Shown here: positions 8,645-16,990 of the stretch, in pieces
Numbering within the stretch: position 1 is the stretch's first letter
Layout: the number at the start of each line of letters is the position of its first letter
Assembly: GCA_964352815.1 (NCBI GenBank)
Contig: CAYGTO010000013.1
Coordinates: forward strand, 1 to 44,836
Direction of reading: 5' to 3'
DNA: 44,836 bases
Source: CAYGTO01 sp964352815
GTDB taxonomy: Bacteria > Pseudomonadota > Alphaproteobacteria > Rickettsiales > UBA3002
Program-made: the position numbers and the translations under genes
The notes under the pieces: generated by a model
The model's database searches: none
What the model was told of the DNA's origin: nothing
Seen by the model: the letters and a program-made list of their open reading frames with translations, nothing else

Positions 8645-10621
8645 CTATTTGGGCATCTGCGCTTCTTTCCGTAGTATAGAAATAACATCTTCTTTTGCAA
8701 GAATTTCTTGTCCCTGCGTGCCTAAACGGCGAATCGCAACGGTATTATTCTCCACATCCTTCGGGCCAACCGCTAAAATCACCGGCACTTTAGCGTTGGA
8801 ATGCTCGCGCACCTTATAATTGATTTTATTGGCTGAAAAGTCAGTTTTCACCCGTAATCCTGATGTTTTTAGCGACTCAGCAACCTCACTCGCATAGTCA
8901 TCCTGCGCGTTGGTAATGCTGCACACGACGGCTTGCACTGGCGCGAGCCAAAGTGGGAAATGGCCAGCATATTGCTCAATCATGATGCCGATGAAGCGCT
9001 CGAGAGCGCCCAAGATGGCACGGTGAAGCATGACAGGGCGATGTTTTTCGCCATCCTCGGCCACATAATTAGCATCCAGACGCTCGGGCAAGACGAAGTC
9101 TAGCTGCAGGGTTCCGCACTGCCAATCGCGACCAATCGCATCACGCAAATGGAATTCAAGCTTCGGGCCATAAAATGCACCTTCGCCGGGCAACACCTCA
9201 TAGCTGAGGCCTGCCGCAGTCACGGCATCCATTAAGCTTTTCTCGGCTTTATCCCATGTGGCGTCAGTGCCAGCGCGAGTTTCAGGACGTGTGGCAATTT
9301 TGACATCAACCTCAGTGAAGCCAAGCTCTTCATACACTTCTTCAAGTAAGCGGCAAAAACGTTCGGTTTCTTCAACAATTTGGTCTTCCGTACAGAAAAT
9401 ATGTGCATCATCCTGCACAAAACCACGCAAACGCATCAACCCATGCAGTGCGCCGCTGGCTTCATTTCGAAAGCAGGAACCAAACTCTGCCATACGTAGC
9501 GGCAGATCGCGGTAAGATTTGATGCCCAGATTAAAAATCTGCACATGGCATGGGCAATTCATTGGTTTCACTGCCAGCGTACGGTCTTCCGCATCATCGA
9601 TGGTGAACATATTCTCGCGGAACTTTTCCCAGTGGCCCGATTTTTCCCACAGAACGCGGTCGACAATCACCGGTGTTTTCACTTCCTGATACCCATTTTT
9701 CTCAAGCTTCCCACGGATATAATTCTCGATCAGGCGATAGAGCGTCCAGCCTTTATCATGCCAAAAAATCTGCCCCTGAGCCTCTTCCTGAATATGAAAG
9801 AGATCCATCTCGCGGCCAAGCTTACGGTGGTCACGTTTTTCGGCTTCTTCAAGCATGGTCAGATGCGCTTGGAGATCATCCTTGCTCGCAAAGGCGATCC
9901 CGTAAATTCGCTGAAGCATTTTATTGTCAGAATTTCCTCGCCAATAAGCCCCCGCGAGTTTGGTCAGTTTAAAATGTTTGGAAATTTTCGACAGGTTCGG
10001 CACGTGCGGGCCATAGCATAAGTCGATAAACGCATTATCACCTTCGCCTTGGCGGTAGAGCGACACTTTGCCGTCGGTGCCGTCATTTTTCTCTTTCGCC
10101 ATCGCAACGAGCTCGGCTTTATACTCTTCGCCGCGGCTTTTGAACAAGGCGATAGCATCGTCAAAGCCATGCATCTCGCGCTGAACCGGTAGTTTACGAT
10201 TCAGAATTTCTTCCATCTTTTTTTCGATTTTCGGCAGATCATCGGGCACGAGGGAATGCGAATCGAGGTCGATATCATAATAAAACCCATAATCGATGGT
10301 CGGGCCAATAGCTAGTTTCGCATCGGGCCAGATTTCCTTCACCGCCAGCGCCAGCACTTGCGCAGTAAGGGTGTGTCGCATGATTTCGAGGCCTTCCTCA
10401 TCCTTCGTGGTGAGAATGGCGAGCTCGTGATCGCCGTAAATTTCGATTGAGAGATCATGCTGCTTCCCGTCGAGCTTCATTGCCACCGCGGCTTTCGCGA
10501 GACCTACACCGATCGACTCGGCGACCCCCATGCCCGTTACTCCCGGCGCATAGCTTCGCTGTGATCCGTCGGGCAGGGTAAGGGTAATGTCGTTTTGTGC
10601 TTTTTTTGCTGTCATCATCAT
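8645..10621 (-). CDS. thrS: Threonyl-tRNA synthetase
   Basis: ThrS charges tRNA-Thr and edits mis-charged serine. In order it has an N-terminal TGS domain (LTLPDGSQRSYAPG), the editing domain, then the class II catalytic core with the zinc ligand in VKPMNCPCHVQIF, motif 2 FGSCFRNEASGALHG and motif 3 PVMLHRAILGALERF, and the anticodon-binding domain. Three consecutive ATGs (10621, 10618, 10615) are possible starts, giving about 656-658 aa. The frame runs upstream to 10744, but that extension encodes a palindromic repeat and is probably not translated. The repeat abuts the start, and no convincing Shine-Dalgarno is left. Leads thrS-infC. Confidence 0.96.
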   Translation of the reverse strand: MMMTAKKAQNDITLTLPDGSQRSYAPGVTGMGVAESIGVGLAKAAVAMKLDGKQHDLSIEIYGDHELAILTTKDEEGLEIMRHTLTAQVLALAVKEIWPDAKLAIGPTIDYGFYYDIDLDSHSLVPDDLPKIEKKMEEILNRKLPVQREMHGFDDAIALFKSRGEEYKAELVAMAKEKNDGTDGKVSLYRQGEGDNAFIDLCYGPHVPNLSKISKHFKLTKLAGAYWRGNSDNKMLQRIYGIAFASKDDLQAHLTMLEEAEKRDHRKLGREMDLFHIQEEAQGQIFWHDKGWTLYRLIENYIRGKLEKNGYQEVKTPVIVDRVLWEKSGHWEKFRENMFTIDDAEDRTLAVKPMNCPCHVQIFNLGIKSYRDLPLRMAEFGSCFRNEASGALHGLMRLRGFVQDDAHIFCTEDQIVEETERFCRLLEEVYEELGFTEVDVKIATRPETRAGTDATWDKAEKSLMDAVTAAGLSYEVLPGEGAFYGPKLEFHLRDAIGRDWQCGTLQLDFVLPERLDANYVAEDGEKHRPVMLHRAILGALERFIGIMIEQYAGHFPLWLAPVQAVVCSITNAQDDYASEVAESLKTSGLRVKTDFSANKINYKVREHSNAKVPVILAVGPKDVENNTVAIRRLGTQGQEILAKEDVISILRKEAQMPK

Positions 10622-10714
10622 GTCATTACCCGAATTGTGAAACAATTCTAGGGTAATCCAGTTAGTGTTGCTCTGGATTGCCTTAGAATCGCTCATGCGA
10701 TTCAGGCAATGACA
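10621..10714 (-). repeat. Palindromic repeat family A, copy 1 (94 bp)
   Basis: The element begins TGTCATTACC and ends CAATGACA, with internal CCAG/CTGG arms. Each half holds its own smaller hairpin (AATTGT...ACAATT; GAATCGC...GCGATTC), so the whole can fold as one long hairpin or a three-armed cruciform. Two related copies lie at 14598-14694 and 44240-44338. This copy directly touches the thrS initiation codons. Confidence 0.85.
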
Positions 10715-10830
10715 TGTTTTGGATCGATTTGCTTGGAAAGTCAACGTTTGGGCGCAATTTCTACAGCCTATATGGGGATTCTATTTGACAAAGGGGTATT
10801 GGGGAAGGGGGTAGAAGCCATTTTTCTTCA

Positions 10831-10873
10831 ATAAAAAGAAAAAAAGCCAGGAAAAACAAACGTTCTTCCTGGC
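10831..10873 (-). terminator. Rho-independent terminator downstream of orf53
   Basis: A perfect GCCAGGAA/TTCCTGGC stem with a 12-nt loop is followed on the minus strand by a T-rich tract (TTTTTTTCTTTTT). It ends the transcript of the 53-aa gene and insulates thrS, which begins just beyond. The rest of this gene-free stretch holds repeat copies and no other clear signal. Confidence 0.85.
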
Positions 10874-10925
10874 GCAATCGGAGATATACAAAAGTCAAAA
10901 AAGGATGTTTGATGTGACCGATCAT

Positions 10926-11000
10926 CGTCATTTCGAGTGAGGCCAGAGGCCGACGAGAAATCTTAGATCTCTCCGCAGCGTTGCTGCGTTCGAGATGACG
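10926..11000. repeat. Palindromic repeat family B (75 bp)
   Basis: The sequence begins CGTCATTTCGAG and ends CGAGATGACG, nearly inverted copies of each other, with inner CGCAGC..GCTGCG and GAGATTT-like arms. Elements of the form CGTCATT...AATGACG are scattered in many alphaproteobacterial genomes. It lies 5 bp past the stop of the 53-aa gene and before its terminator. Only one copy is seen in the window. Confidence 0.6.
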
Positions 11001-11005
11001 CGTGT

Positions 11006-11167
11006 CTAGTCTTCTAGCTGGTCGTTAATCATGCCGAGTACTGCATCGATTTCTGCGTCCATATCGTCATCGATCCAAACGCTGTCAATGCCCTGTGTTC
11101 CCTGCGAAAGTACATCTGCATCAAAGTGTTTCGCGCGATGGGTGAATTTTCTAACCTCTAAGTTCAT
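11006..11167 (-). CDS. Small acidic protein (53 aa), unknown
   Basis: This short frame starts MNLEVRKFTHRAKHFD and ends MINDQLED; the second half is strikingly acidic (WIDDDMDAEIDAVLG). GAAAGGAAAG lies about 5 nt before the ATG. Downstream is palindrome B and a strong terminator, so the gene looks like a complete small transcription unit. There is no membrane segment and no Cys. I recognise no family. The good ribosome site and terminator argue that it is real. Confidence 0.6.
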   Translation of the reverse strand: MNLEVRKFTHRAKHFDADVLSQGTQGIDSVWIDDDMDAEIDAVLGMINDQLED

Positions 11168-11332
11168 GGTTCTTTCCTTTCGGGGCTACATGCCCTCATC
11201 CCTGTTATGCTTGCCGAGCGATTGGAGCCTTCTTGTGATGCTTGCCTCGCCTTAAGCTCACCATCGCACAAAGAAATTAACGAAAGGTAAAGCTGTGGAT
11301 AAATTTTTTGGAATTGTCATATAGGAAACGCA

Positions 11333-11389
11333 ATACCGACGAAAGTCGGTATCCCATACAACTTGCTAGACCCCGTTTTTCAACGGGGT
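11333..11389. other. Two perfect hairpins in the serA 3' region
   Basis: ATACCGAC-GAAA-GTCGGTAT (11333-11352) and ACCCCGTT...AACGGGGT (11370-11389) are perfect 8-bp stems. The tetraloop GAAA is a stable RNA loop. They lie 25-80 nt past the serA stop. Neither is followed by a long T tract on the minus strand, so a terminator or 3' stabilising role is likely but not certain. The rest of 11168-11413 shows only a lone TGTCAT half-site near 11315. Confidence 0.5.
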
Positions 11390-11413
11390 TGTATTCTATT
11401 AAAGAATCAACGT

Positions 11414-13054
11414 TTACGCCGCTTTTTTCTTCGATTTGGCGGGCTTTGAAGGCTCTTTTTTCTCGGCCACATCAAAGCTGAGTAGCTTGACCTGCTGAAT
11501 ACTATCGAGCGTGGTCAAGGCGTTTTGCGTTTTGCTGTCAATATCTTGATCGATCTCAAGCAAGGCAATGGCTTCATCCTGCGCGCCGTCATCTTCGTGA
11601 CGGCCCAGGTGGAAATTCGCAATATTGATGCCCGCATCACCGAGTACCTGGCCGACGCCGCCAATCATTCCCGGCTTATCATCATTGGTAATGTAGAGCA
11701 TGCGCGGACCGAGGGCCGCTTCCAGCGCTACGCCGCTAATGGACACAATACGCGGGGACTCACCGAACAGCGTGCCCGCCACATCGCGCGTCTGGCGATC
11801 GGAGGTGACGATCACGCGGATTAAGCTCTTATAATGCGGCTCGCGCTCATGAGTCACTTCGCTTACTTCAATGCCGCGCTCTTTCGCTACCATCGGGGCG
11901 TTCACCATGTTGACGCCCTCCATAAGCGGAGTGAGTAAGCCGTTGAGAATCGCTGCGCTGAGCGGTTTGGTGTTGAGTTTGGCCACATGCCCTTCATATT
12001 CAATCACGACTTTATTCAGGCCAGTTTCAGTAATTTGCCCGGCAAAACTACCAAGCTGGCCGGCGAGGGTAATGAAGGGGTTGAGCTTTGCTGCATCTTC
12101 GGCAGAAACCGAAGGCATATTGAGTGCATTGGTCACCGTGCCATTCACTAAATAGTCAGCCATTTGTTCGGCGACTTGAATCGCAACATTTTCTTGAGCT
12201 TCCGAGGTTGAAGCACCCAAATGCGGTGTGCAAATCACTTGCTCCATACCGAAGAGTGCATTTTCTTTCGCCGGTTCATCTTCAAACACATCGAGCGCTG
12301 CCGCAGCAACTTGGCCAGATTCAATGGCGGCTTTAAGATCTGCTTCCACTACCAATCCACCGCGTGCGCAATTAATGATACGTACGCCCTTCTTACATTT
12401 CGCAAAAGCATCCTTATTCAGAATGTGGCGCGTCGCGTCATTGAGCGGGGTGTGGAGCGAGATCACATCGGCGCGTGCCAGTAGCTCATCGAGCTCAAGC
12501 TTTTCAACATGAATCGATTTCGCATGTTCAATGCTCAGGAACGGGTCAAAGGCGCACACCTTCATTTTCAGTCCTTGCGCGCGGTCGGCCACAATCGAGC
12601 CAATATTCCCGCAGCCAATCAGCCCGAGCGTTTTACCCGCCAGCTCCATGCCGCTGAATTTTGATTTTTCCCATTTGCCTTCATGGGTTGAGGCGTTGGC
12701 TTGCGGAATGTGCCGCGCCATCGCCATCATCATCGAAATGGAATGCTCGGCGGTGGTCACGGAATTGCCGAACGGCGTGTTCATCACCACGACGCCATGC
12801 GCTGTCGCCGCTTTCGTATCGACATTATCGACGCCGATCCCCGCGCGGCCAATGACTTTCATATTACTTGCCGCGACCAGCACCTTCTCGTTCACTTTGG
12901 TTGCTGAACGAATCGCGAGCCCTTCATACTTACCAACGCATGCGAGCAGCTCATCCTCGCTCATGCCGACTTTCACGTCGACGTCGATGCCGCGAGATTC
13001 GAAGATTTCTTTAGCTTTAGGGCTGAGTTTGTCGGAGATAAGTACTTTGGTCAT
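11414..13054 (-). CDS. serA: D-3-phosphoglycerate dehydrogenase (long form)
   Basis: SerA oxidises 3-phosphoglycerate with NAD, the first step of serine synthesis. The Rossmann motif is GCGNIGS near residue 146. The catalytic Arg (NCARGGLV), Glu (DVFEDEP) and His (TPHLGASTSEA) are all present. An intervening ASB domain follows, and a C-terminal ACT domain begins near MLYITNDDKPGMIGG, suggesting serine feedback control as in other long forms. The tail is Lys-rich (KPAKSKKKAA). At 546 aa it matches the type found in alphaproteobacteria. The start overlaps the stop of orf94 (TAATG), so serA translation is coupled to it. Confidence 0.96.
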   Translation of the reverse strand: MTKVLISDKLSPKAKEIFESRGIDVDVKVGMSEDELLACVGKYEGLAIRSATKVNEKVLVAASNMKVIGRAGIGVDNVDTKAATAHGVVVMNTPFGNSVTTAEHSISMMMAMARHIPQANASTHEGKWEKSKFSGMELAGKTLGLIGCGNIGSIVADRAQGLKMKVCAFDPFLSIEHAKSIHVEKLELDELLARADVISLHTPLNDATRHILNKDAFAKCKKGVRIINCARGGLVVEADLKAAIESGQVAAAALDVFEDEPAKENALFGMEQVICTPHLGASTSEAQENVAIQVAEQMADYLVNGTVTNALNMPSVSAEDAAKLNPFITLAGQLGSFAGQITETGLNKVVIEYEGHVAKLNTKPLSAAILNGLLTPLMEGVNMVNAPMVAKERGIEVSEVTHEREPHYKSLIRVIVTSDRQTRDVAGTLFGESPRIVSISGVALEAALGPRMLYITNDDKPGMIGGVGQVLGDAGINIANFHLGRHEDDGAQDEAIALLEIDQDIDSKTQNALTTLDSIQQVKLLSFDVAEKKEPSKPAKSKKKAA

Positions 13055-13338
13055 TAGACTACCATTAATGTTGTTTTTCCTGTTTTAAGCGCGGTTTCAC
13101 GCGCTTTTTCAAAATTTTCATGGCTTAACCTCTCACTTCTGATCGGGCCGCTTACGTTTCCCATTTCACGTATTTGACGCCATGACAGCATCGGCTCTAG
13201 ACCAGATGCTTTATATTGTTCTTTTGTCACTTCTCTTGGCACTATGGATTTACATGGGTTTCCCTGATCATCCATACCCCATGGAAAGAAAAGCCTTTCC
13301 ATGAGCTTATCTGCCTCAAGACTATCAAGCCTATGCAT
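13054..13338 (-). CDS. Unrecognised 94-aa protein coupled between serC and serA
   Basis: The protein begins MHRLDSLEADKLMERLFFPW and ends KTGKTTLMVV. It has no membrane segment or signal peptide and includes a single Cys (GNPCKS). Its stop overlaps the serA start by one base, and its start lies 57 nt past the serC stop, so it is embedded in the serine operon. It is not a known serine-pathway enzyme. The arrangement suggests either a regulator of SerA or SerC or a hitch-hiking gene providing translational coupling. No Shine-Dalgarno is convincing. Confidence 0.7.
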   Translation of the reverse strand: MHRLDSLEADKLMERLFFPWGMDDQGNPCKSIVPREVTKEQYKASGLEPMLSWRQIREMGNVSGPIRSERLSHENFEKARETALKTGKTTLMVV

Positions 13339-13395
13339 TTATTTTCCCTCTCGCGCTGATGCGGGTGTAGAGGGAAGAGCGCCAGAAATCAAGCC

Positions 13396-14562
13396 CTATG
13401 CGGCTTTTTTACTCATATTTGCTTTGATTTCAGCATACGCCCAATCAAGCCACGGGAAAAGCGCCTCGAGGTCACTCGTTTCAACGGTTGCACCGCCCCA
13501 CAAACGAAGGCCAGGGGGGGCATCGCGGTAGGCGCCGATATCATAGGCCACGCCTTCTTTCTCGAGCATCGACGCAATCTGTTTCGCACCGGCCGCTTGG
13601 TCATCGGCGGAAAGCGATTGATACCATGGATCGATGATCTTAAGGCATATCGACGTGCTCGAACGGGTGTCTTTGGTCTCGGCTAAAAAGTCGACCCAGT
13701 CTGTGTTTTCAGCCCAATTTTGAACAGCCGTTAAATTATTGGCTGAACGTTCAACCAATCTGTTTAAGCCACCAATCGACTCGGCCCAGGCCAGCCCATC
13801 GAGCGCATCGGCGACGGCCAACATTGATGGGGTGTTAATGGTAGCTCCGGTAAAAATGTCATCGACCAAAGCCCCTTTCTTGGTGAGTTGGAAAATTTTC
13901 GGCAGCGGCCACGAAGGTGTATATTCTTCGAGGCGCTTCACCGCGCGTGGGCTGAGGACGAGCATTCCATGTGCTCCTTCGCCGCCCATAACTTTTTGCC
14001 ATGACCAGGTGATGACATCGAGCTTGCTGTAATCCATCTCCATAGCAAACACGGCGGAGGTAGCGTCGCAAATCGATAGCCCTTCGCGGTTTTCGGGGAT
14101 CCACTCTAAATGAGGCACGCGCACGCCGGAGGTGGTGCCGTTAAAACAGAAGACGACATCACGCGCCCAATCGATGTTTGACAGATCGGGCAGGGCGCCA
14201 TAGCCCGCTTCCATAATGTTCAGATCATCAAGTTTCAGCTGCGCCTTGCAGTCCTTGGCCCAGGTGGATGAGAAGCTCTCCCATGCGAGCACATCTGCGC
14301 CGCGCGCGCCAAGCAGGTTCCACATCGCCATTTCAATCGCGCCGGTATCCGAAGCGGGAACGATGCCGAGAATATAGTCATCGGGTAGGCCGAGCAGGGC
14401 ATGGCTTTGATCGATCACTTCTTTCAGCTGGGCTTTCCCAAGCTTGGAACGATGCGAGCGGCCTAAACTTGAAAGGTCTAGCGCAGTAATATCGTAGCCG
14501 GGGCGCTTGGCGCAGGGACCGGAAGAAAAATTAGGATTGGCAGGTTTGGTCGTTGGTTTCAT
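13396..14562 (-). CDS. serC: Phosphoserine aminotransferase
   Basis: SerC is the PLP enzyme that converts 3-phosphohydroxypyruvate and glutamate to phosphoserine. The N-terminus NPNFSSGPCAKRPGYD and the PLP-lysine region VITWSWQKVMGGEGAHGM mark the alphaproteobacterial/archaeal-type SerC, which differs from the E. coli type. At 388 aa it has normal length. It is first in the minus-strand operon serC-orf94-serA. A family A palindrome lies about 36 bp upstream of the start, near where its promoter should be. Residues and context make the call secure. Confidence 0.96.
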   Translation of the reverse strand: MKPTTKPANPNFSSGPCAKRPGYDITALDLSSLGRSHRSKLGKAQLKEVIDQSHALLGLPDDYILGIVPASDTGAIEMAMWNLLGARGADVLAWESFSSTWAKDCKAQLKLDDLNIMEAGYGALPDLSNIDWARDVVFCFNGTTSGVRVPHLEWIPENREGLSICDATSAVFAMEMDYSKLDVITWSWQKVMGGEGAHGMLVLSPRAVKRLEEYTPSWPLPKIFQLTKKGALVDDIFTGATINTPSMLAVADALDGLAWAESIGGLNRLVERSANNLTAVQNWAENTDWVDFLAETKDTRSSTSICLKIIDPWYQSLSADDQAAGAKQIASMLEKEGVAYDIGAYRDAPPGLRLWGGATVETSDLEALFPWLDWAYAEIKANMSKKAA

Positions 14563-14597
14563 GGGGGAGTTGTTAGTCCTTAGTTGTTTGTCTTTTG

Positions 14598-14694
14598 TGT
14601 CATTACCTGAATCGCGCGAGCGATTCTAAGGTAATCCAGAGAGTGATGCACTGGATTCCCCTAGAATTTACTGACGTAAATTCGGGGAATGACA
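14598..14694 (+). repeat. Palindromic repeat family A, copy 2 (97 bp)
   Basis: The ends are TGTCATTACC and GGAATGACA, with internal CCAG/CTGG and a CGCGAGCG-containing hairpin. It matches the copies at 10621 and 44240 in both arms, with differences confined mostly to the loops. It sits in the intergenic region between serC and the Pho-box promoter of orf39. An open frame reads through it but is not supported as coding. Confidence 0.85.
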
Positions 14695-14757
14695 GGCTTT
14701 TTATGCCATTGTTTATACAAGAACAGGCTGCGTTTCGCAATGCCCATTCCCTAAGAA

Positions 14758-14822
14758 ATGTCATCGAATTGTCACTTTATTCTGCTTCATCACAGATTGT
14801 CTTGTTTCTGCTACGTTACTAT
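14758..14822 (+). promoter_or_regulatory. Pho box array with -10 (predicted PhoB promoter for orf39)
   Basis: ATGTCAT (14758) and TTGTCAC (14769) are 11 bp apart, and a weaker pair TTCATCA (14786) and TTGTCTT (14797) is also 11 bp apart. A possible -10, TACTAT, lies at 14817-14822, followed by AAGGAG at 14836. The first pair is a near-consensus Pho box; the second pair is weaker. Confidence 0.65.
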
Positions 14823-14849
14823 CCACTTAAGCAGAAAGGAGTAACTTCG

Positions 14850-14969
14850 ATCACCCGCCAAGAGCATGATGAACTCAAAGCGCGTGTCGTGAAGCTAGAG
14901 AGCTTACTCGCCGGTCTCGATGACGAGGTTATCGAAGACGAAGCCGAGGATGAGGTTACGGCAGGATAA
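14850..14969 (+). CDS. Small acidic protein (39 aa) with apparent ATC start
   Basis: A strong AAGGAG (14836-14841) is followed 8 nt later by ATC, in frame with a 39-codon reading frame (TRQEHDELKARVVKLE..., ending DEVTAG). No ATG, GTG or TTG is available in this frame after the ribosome site. A longer frame from 14595 starts inside a palindromic repeat and upstream of the promoter, so it is unlikely. The product looks like a short coiled coil with a very acidic tail. Pho boxes stand upstream and a terminator downstream. Function is unknown; a rare AUC start is inferred. Confidence 0.5.
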   Translation: MTRQEHDELKARVVKLESLLAGLDDEVIEDEAEDEVTAG

Positions 14970-14994
14970 TCACCATGCCGTGTTCATCAAGATT

Positions 14995-15022
14995 GGGGTA
15001 TCCGCCCGCGGGTGCCCCTTTT
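14995..15022 (+). terminator. Rho-independent terminator after orf39
   Basis: A 9-bp stem (GGGGTATCC/GGGTGCCCC, with two G-U pairs in RNA) and a 6-nt loop are followed by TTTT. It lies 26 nt past the orf39 stop and abuts the convergent hydrolase gene. Confidence 0.6.
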
Positions 15023-15023
15023 C

Positions 15024-15785
15024 TTATGTCATTAGCAACTCTTCTAACACATGCGTGAGCGTGCAGAGATTCTCTTCGCTGGAGAGGCGATGATCGCCGG
15101 ACTTAATAAAGAGGACGTCGACATCATCGGATGTCATTTTGTGTGCAATGTCGAGTGAGAATTGGTAAGGAACGTCTTCATCGCGCATACCATGAAGCAG
15201 GCGCACGGGGCAGGTGATATCTATTTTTCCATCTAAGAGATTATGCTGGCGGCTCTCTTCAATAAAGGCGTGGCGAATCGGGTAGGGGTCATCGCTATAG
15301 TCGCTAGGCAGATGAATAATGCCTTTCTCCACCAGCTCTTGCTGTTGTTCTTTGGGCAGTTGATCCCACATCAATTTGGTTGGAAAGTCGGGCGCGGCAG
15401 CTATGCCAAGAAGCGCATGCACGCGATTCGGGTTGGCGAGGGCCAAGAGCAGCATGATCCACCCGCCCATCGAGGAACCAATCAAAATGTACTTTTGATC
15501 TGGGTTTGCGACCTGGTCCAGAATCGCTTGCGCATCGCTGAGCCATGTGCCGATGCTGCCTTCGGTAAATTCACCCGATGATTGGCCATGCCCCTTATAA
15601 TCAAACCGAATGAAGCTGAGCTTCTCTTGGTGGCAATAAGCCTCTAAGTGCGTTGCCTTGCTGCCAGTCATATCCGACATCAAGCCGCCGAGAAAGATGA
15701 CGCCCGGCTTAGAGAGATCGCCTTCATGTTTATGGTAGGCTAGTTGAACATTCTCACTCAGAGATAAAAACTGTGGGTCGGCCAT
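15024..15785 (-). CDS. Alpha/beta hydrolase
   Basis: The nucleophile elbow GSSMGG (Ser) follows the strand KYILIG, and the likely acid and base are in LLHGMRDEDVPY and KSGDHRLS, the normal order for the fold. The start at 15785 (MADPQFLSLS) is chosen over an upstream ATG at 15851 because the latter would overlap the divergent glycosyltransferase start. That gives 253 aa. There is no signal peptide, so it is a cytosolic esterase, thioesterase or peptidase-like enzyme. Related proteins are annotated as short-chain acylglycerol or carboxylesterases, but the substrate cannot be read from sequence. Confidence 0.85.
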   Translation of the reverse strand: MADPQFLSLSENVQLAYHKHEGDLSKPGVIFLGGLMSDMTGSKATHLEAYCHQEKLSFIRFDYKGHGQSSGEFTEGSIGTWLSDAQAILDQVANPDQKYILIGSSMGGWIMLLLALANPNRVHALLGIAAAPDFPTKLMWDQLPKEQQQELVEKGIIHLPSDYSDDPYPIRHAFIEESRQHNLLDGKIDITCPVRLLHGMRDEDVPYQFSLDIAHKMTSDDVDVLFIKSGDHRLSSEENLCTLTHVLEELLMT

Positions 15786-15841
15786 GGACGAAACTCGCTT
15801 TCTCATTGCTTGATGATGTGCTTTTGAATAGCGTACCCGGC

Positions 15842-16990
15842 ATGAATGCACAAGCCCCGACCATCCTTCAAATTCTTCCCGAGCTGATTAATGGCGGCGT
15901 TGAACGTGGCACGGTTGAAATGTGTCAGGCAATTCAGGAGCGCGGCTGGCGGGCGATCGTTGTCTCAAAAGGCGGGCCGATGGTGATGCAGGTGCGTCAT
16001 ACGCGGGCCGATCATATTGAACTACCAGTGCATAGTAAAAACCCGTTTGTAATGCTCGATAATACGCGCCATTTGGTGCATGTGATTCGTAAGAACAATG
16101 TCTCGATTATCCATGCGCGTTCACGAGCGCCGGCGTGGAGCGCTTTGCTTGCTTCGAAAATCACGGGCGTGCCGATGATCACAACCTTTCACGGGGCGTA
16201 TAAAACGCGAGGCCTGTTCAAGAAGTTCTATAATAGTGTGATGACGCGCGGAGAAAAGATTATCGCCGTGTCAAACTTCATGTCGGACCATATTCAAAAG
16301 GAATATAAAGTCTCGAAGGAAAAGATTGAGGTGATCCCGCGCGGTGTGGATTCGCGCTATTTCCACCCGGATGCGGTACGTGCACCGAAACTGATTGAAC
16401 TAACGAATGAATGGCGTCTACCTGATGATTGTGGACCTGTGATTTTAATGCCAGCACGGCTCACACGCGGCAAGGGGCACCACGTGCTGCTCAAAGCGTT
16501 GCCAAAACTCTCGAATAAACATTATATGGCAATTTTGCTAGGAGATGATGGCCAGCACTCACCATATCAGAAAGAATTAGAAGCTATGATTGACAAGTAT
16601 GGGCTCGGACAGCATGTGCGCTTTGCGAGTAGCACGCGCGATATGACCGAGGCCTATATGTTGGCAGAAGTGGTGGTGTGTCCATCGATTGTGCCAGAAT
16701 CTTTTGGCCGGGTTGCGATTGAGGCGCAAGCGATGGGGTGCTGCGTGATTGCATCGAATCATGGTGGAGCCAGAGAAACCATTCAAAACGGAGACACAGG
16801 GTATCTCGTTGAGCCGGATAATGCAGAGCAACTTGCGGGGGCGATTGAATATTGCCTCAATATGGATCAAGAAACCCGTGATATTCTGCGTGATAACGGC
16901 CAATGGTGGGTCTCAGAGCATTTCTCTCTCGATCAGATGAAACAAAAAACGTTGAGCGTCTACGAAGAAGTGCTATCGTCGGCCGAATGA
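15842..16990 (+). CDS. Family 4 glycosyltransferase (LPS-type)
   Basis: This is a GT-B enzyme with the GT4 signature PESFGRVAIEAQAMGCCVIASNHGG near residues 288-312 (E-x7-E motif), RLTRGKGHH in the second Rossmann domain, and an N-terminal LPELINGGVERGTVEM glycine loop. Such enzymes add sugars to LPS core or other envelope glycans from a nucleotide-sugar donor. The start at 15842 (MNAQAPTIL) is chosen because an upstream ATG at 15773 would lie inside the divergent hydrolase. It is 382 aa. Its stop overlaps the next gene in ATGA, so the two are coupled. The sugar specificity is not known. Confidence 0.9.
   Translation: MNAQAPTILQILPELINGGVERGTVEMCQAIQERGWRAIVVSKGGPMVMQVRHTRADHIELPVHSKNPFVMLDNTRHLVHVIRKNNVSIIHARSRAPAWSALLASKITGVPMITTFHGAYKTRGLFKKFYNSVMTRGEKIIAVSNFMSDHIQKEYKVSKEKIEVIPRGVDSRYFHPDAVRAPKLIELTNEWRLPDDCGPVILMPARLTRGKGHHVLLKALPKLSNKHYMAILLGDDGQHSPYQKELEAMIDKYGLGQHVRFASSTRDMTEAYMLAEVVVCPSIVPESFGRVAIEAQAMGCCVIASNHGGARETIQNGDTGYLVEPDNAEQLAGAIEYCLNMDQETRDILRDNGQWWVSEHFSLDQMKQKTLSVYEEVLSSAE

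Noticed and set aside
10622..10744. N-terminal extension of ThrS
   Set aside because: It is a translation of the palindromic repeat and has no counterpart in ThrS proteins.
11308..11325. TTGTCAT in the serA 3' region
   Set aside because: A single heptamer without a partner 11 bp away.
14595..14849. 124-aa frame leading into orf39
   Set aside because: It starts in a repeat and crosses the Pho-box promoter; a ribosome site lies only at 14836.
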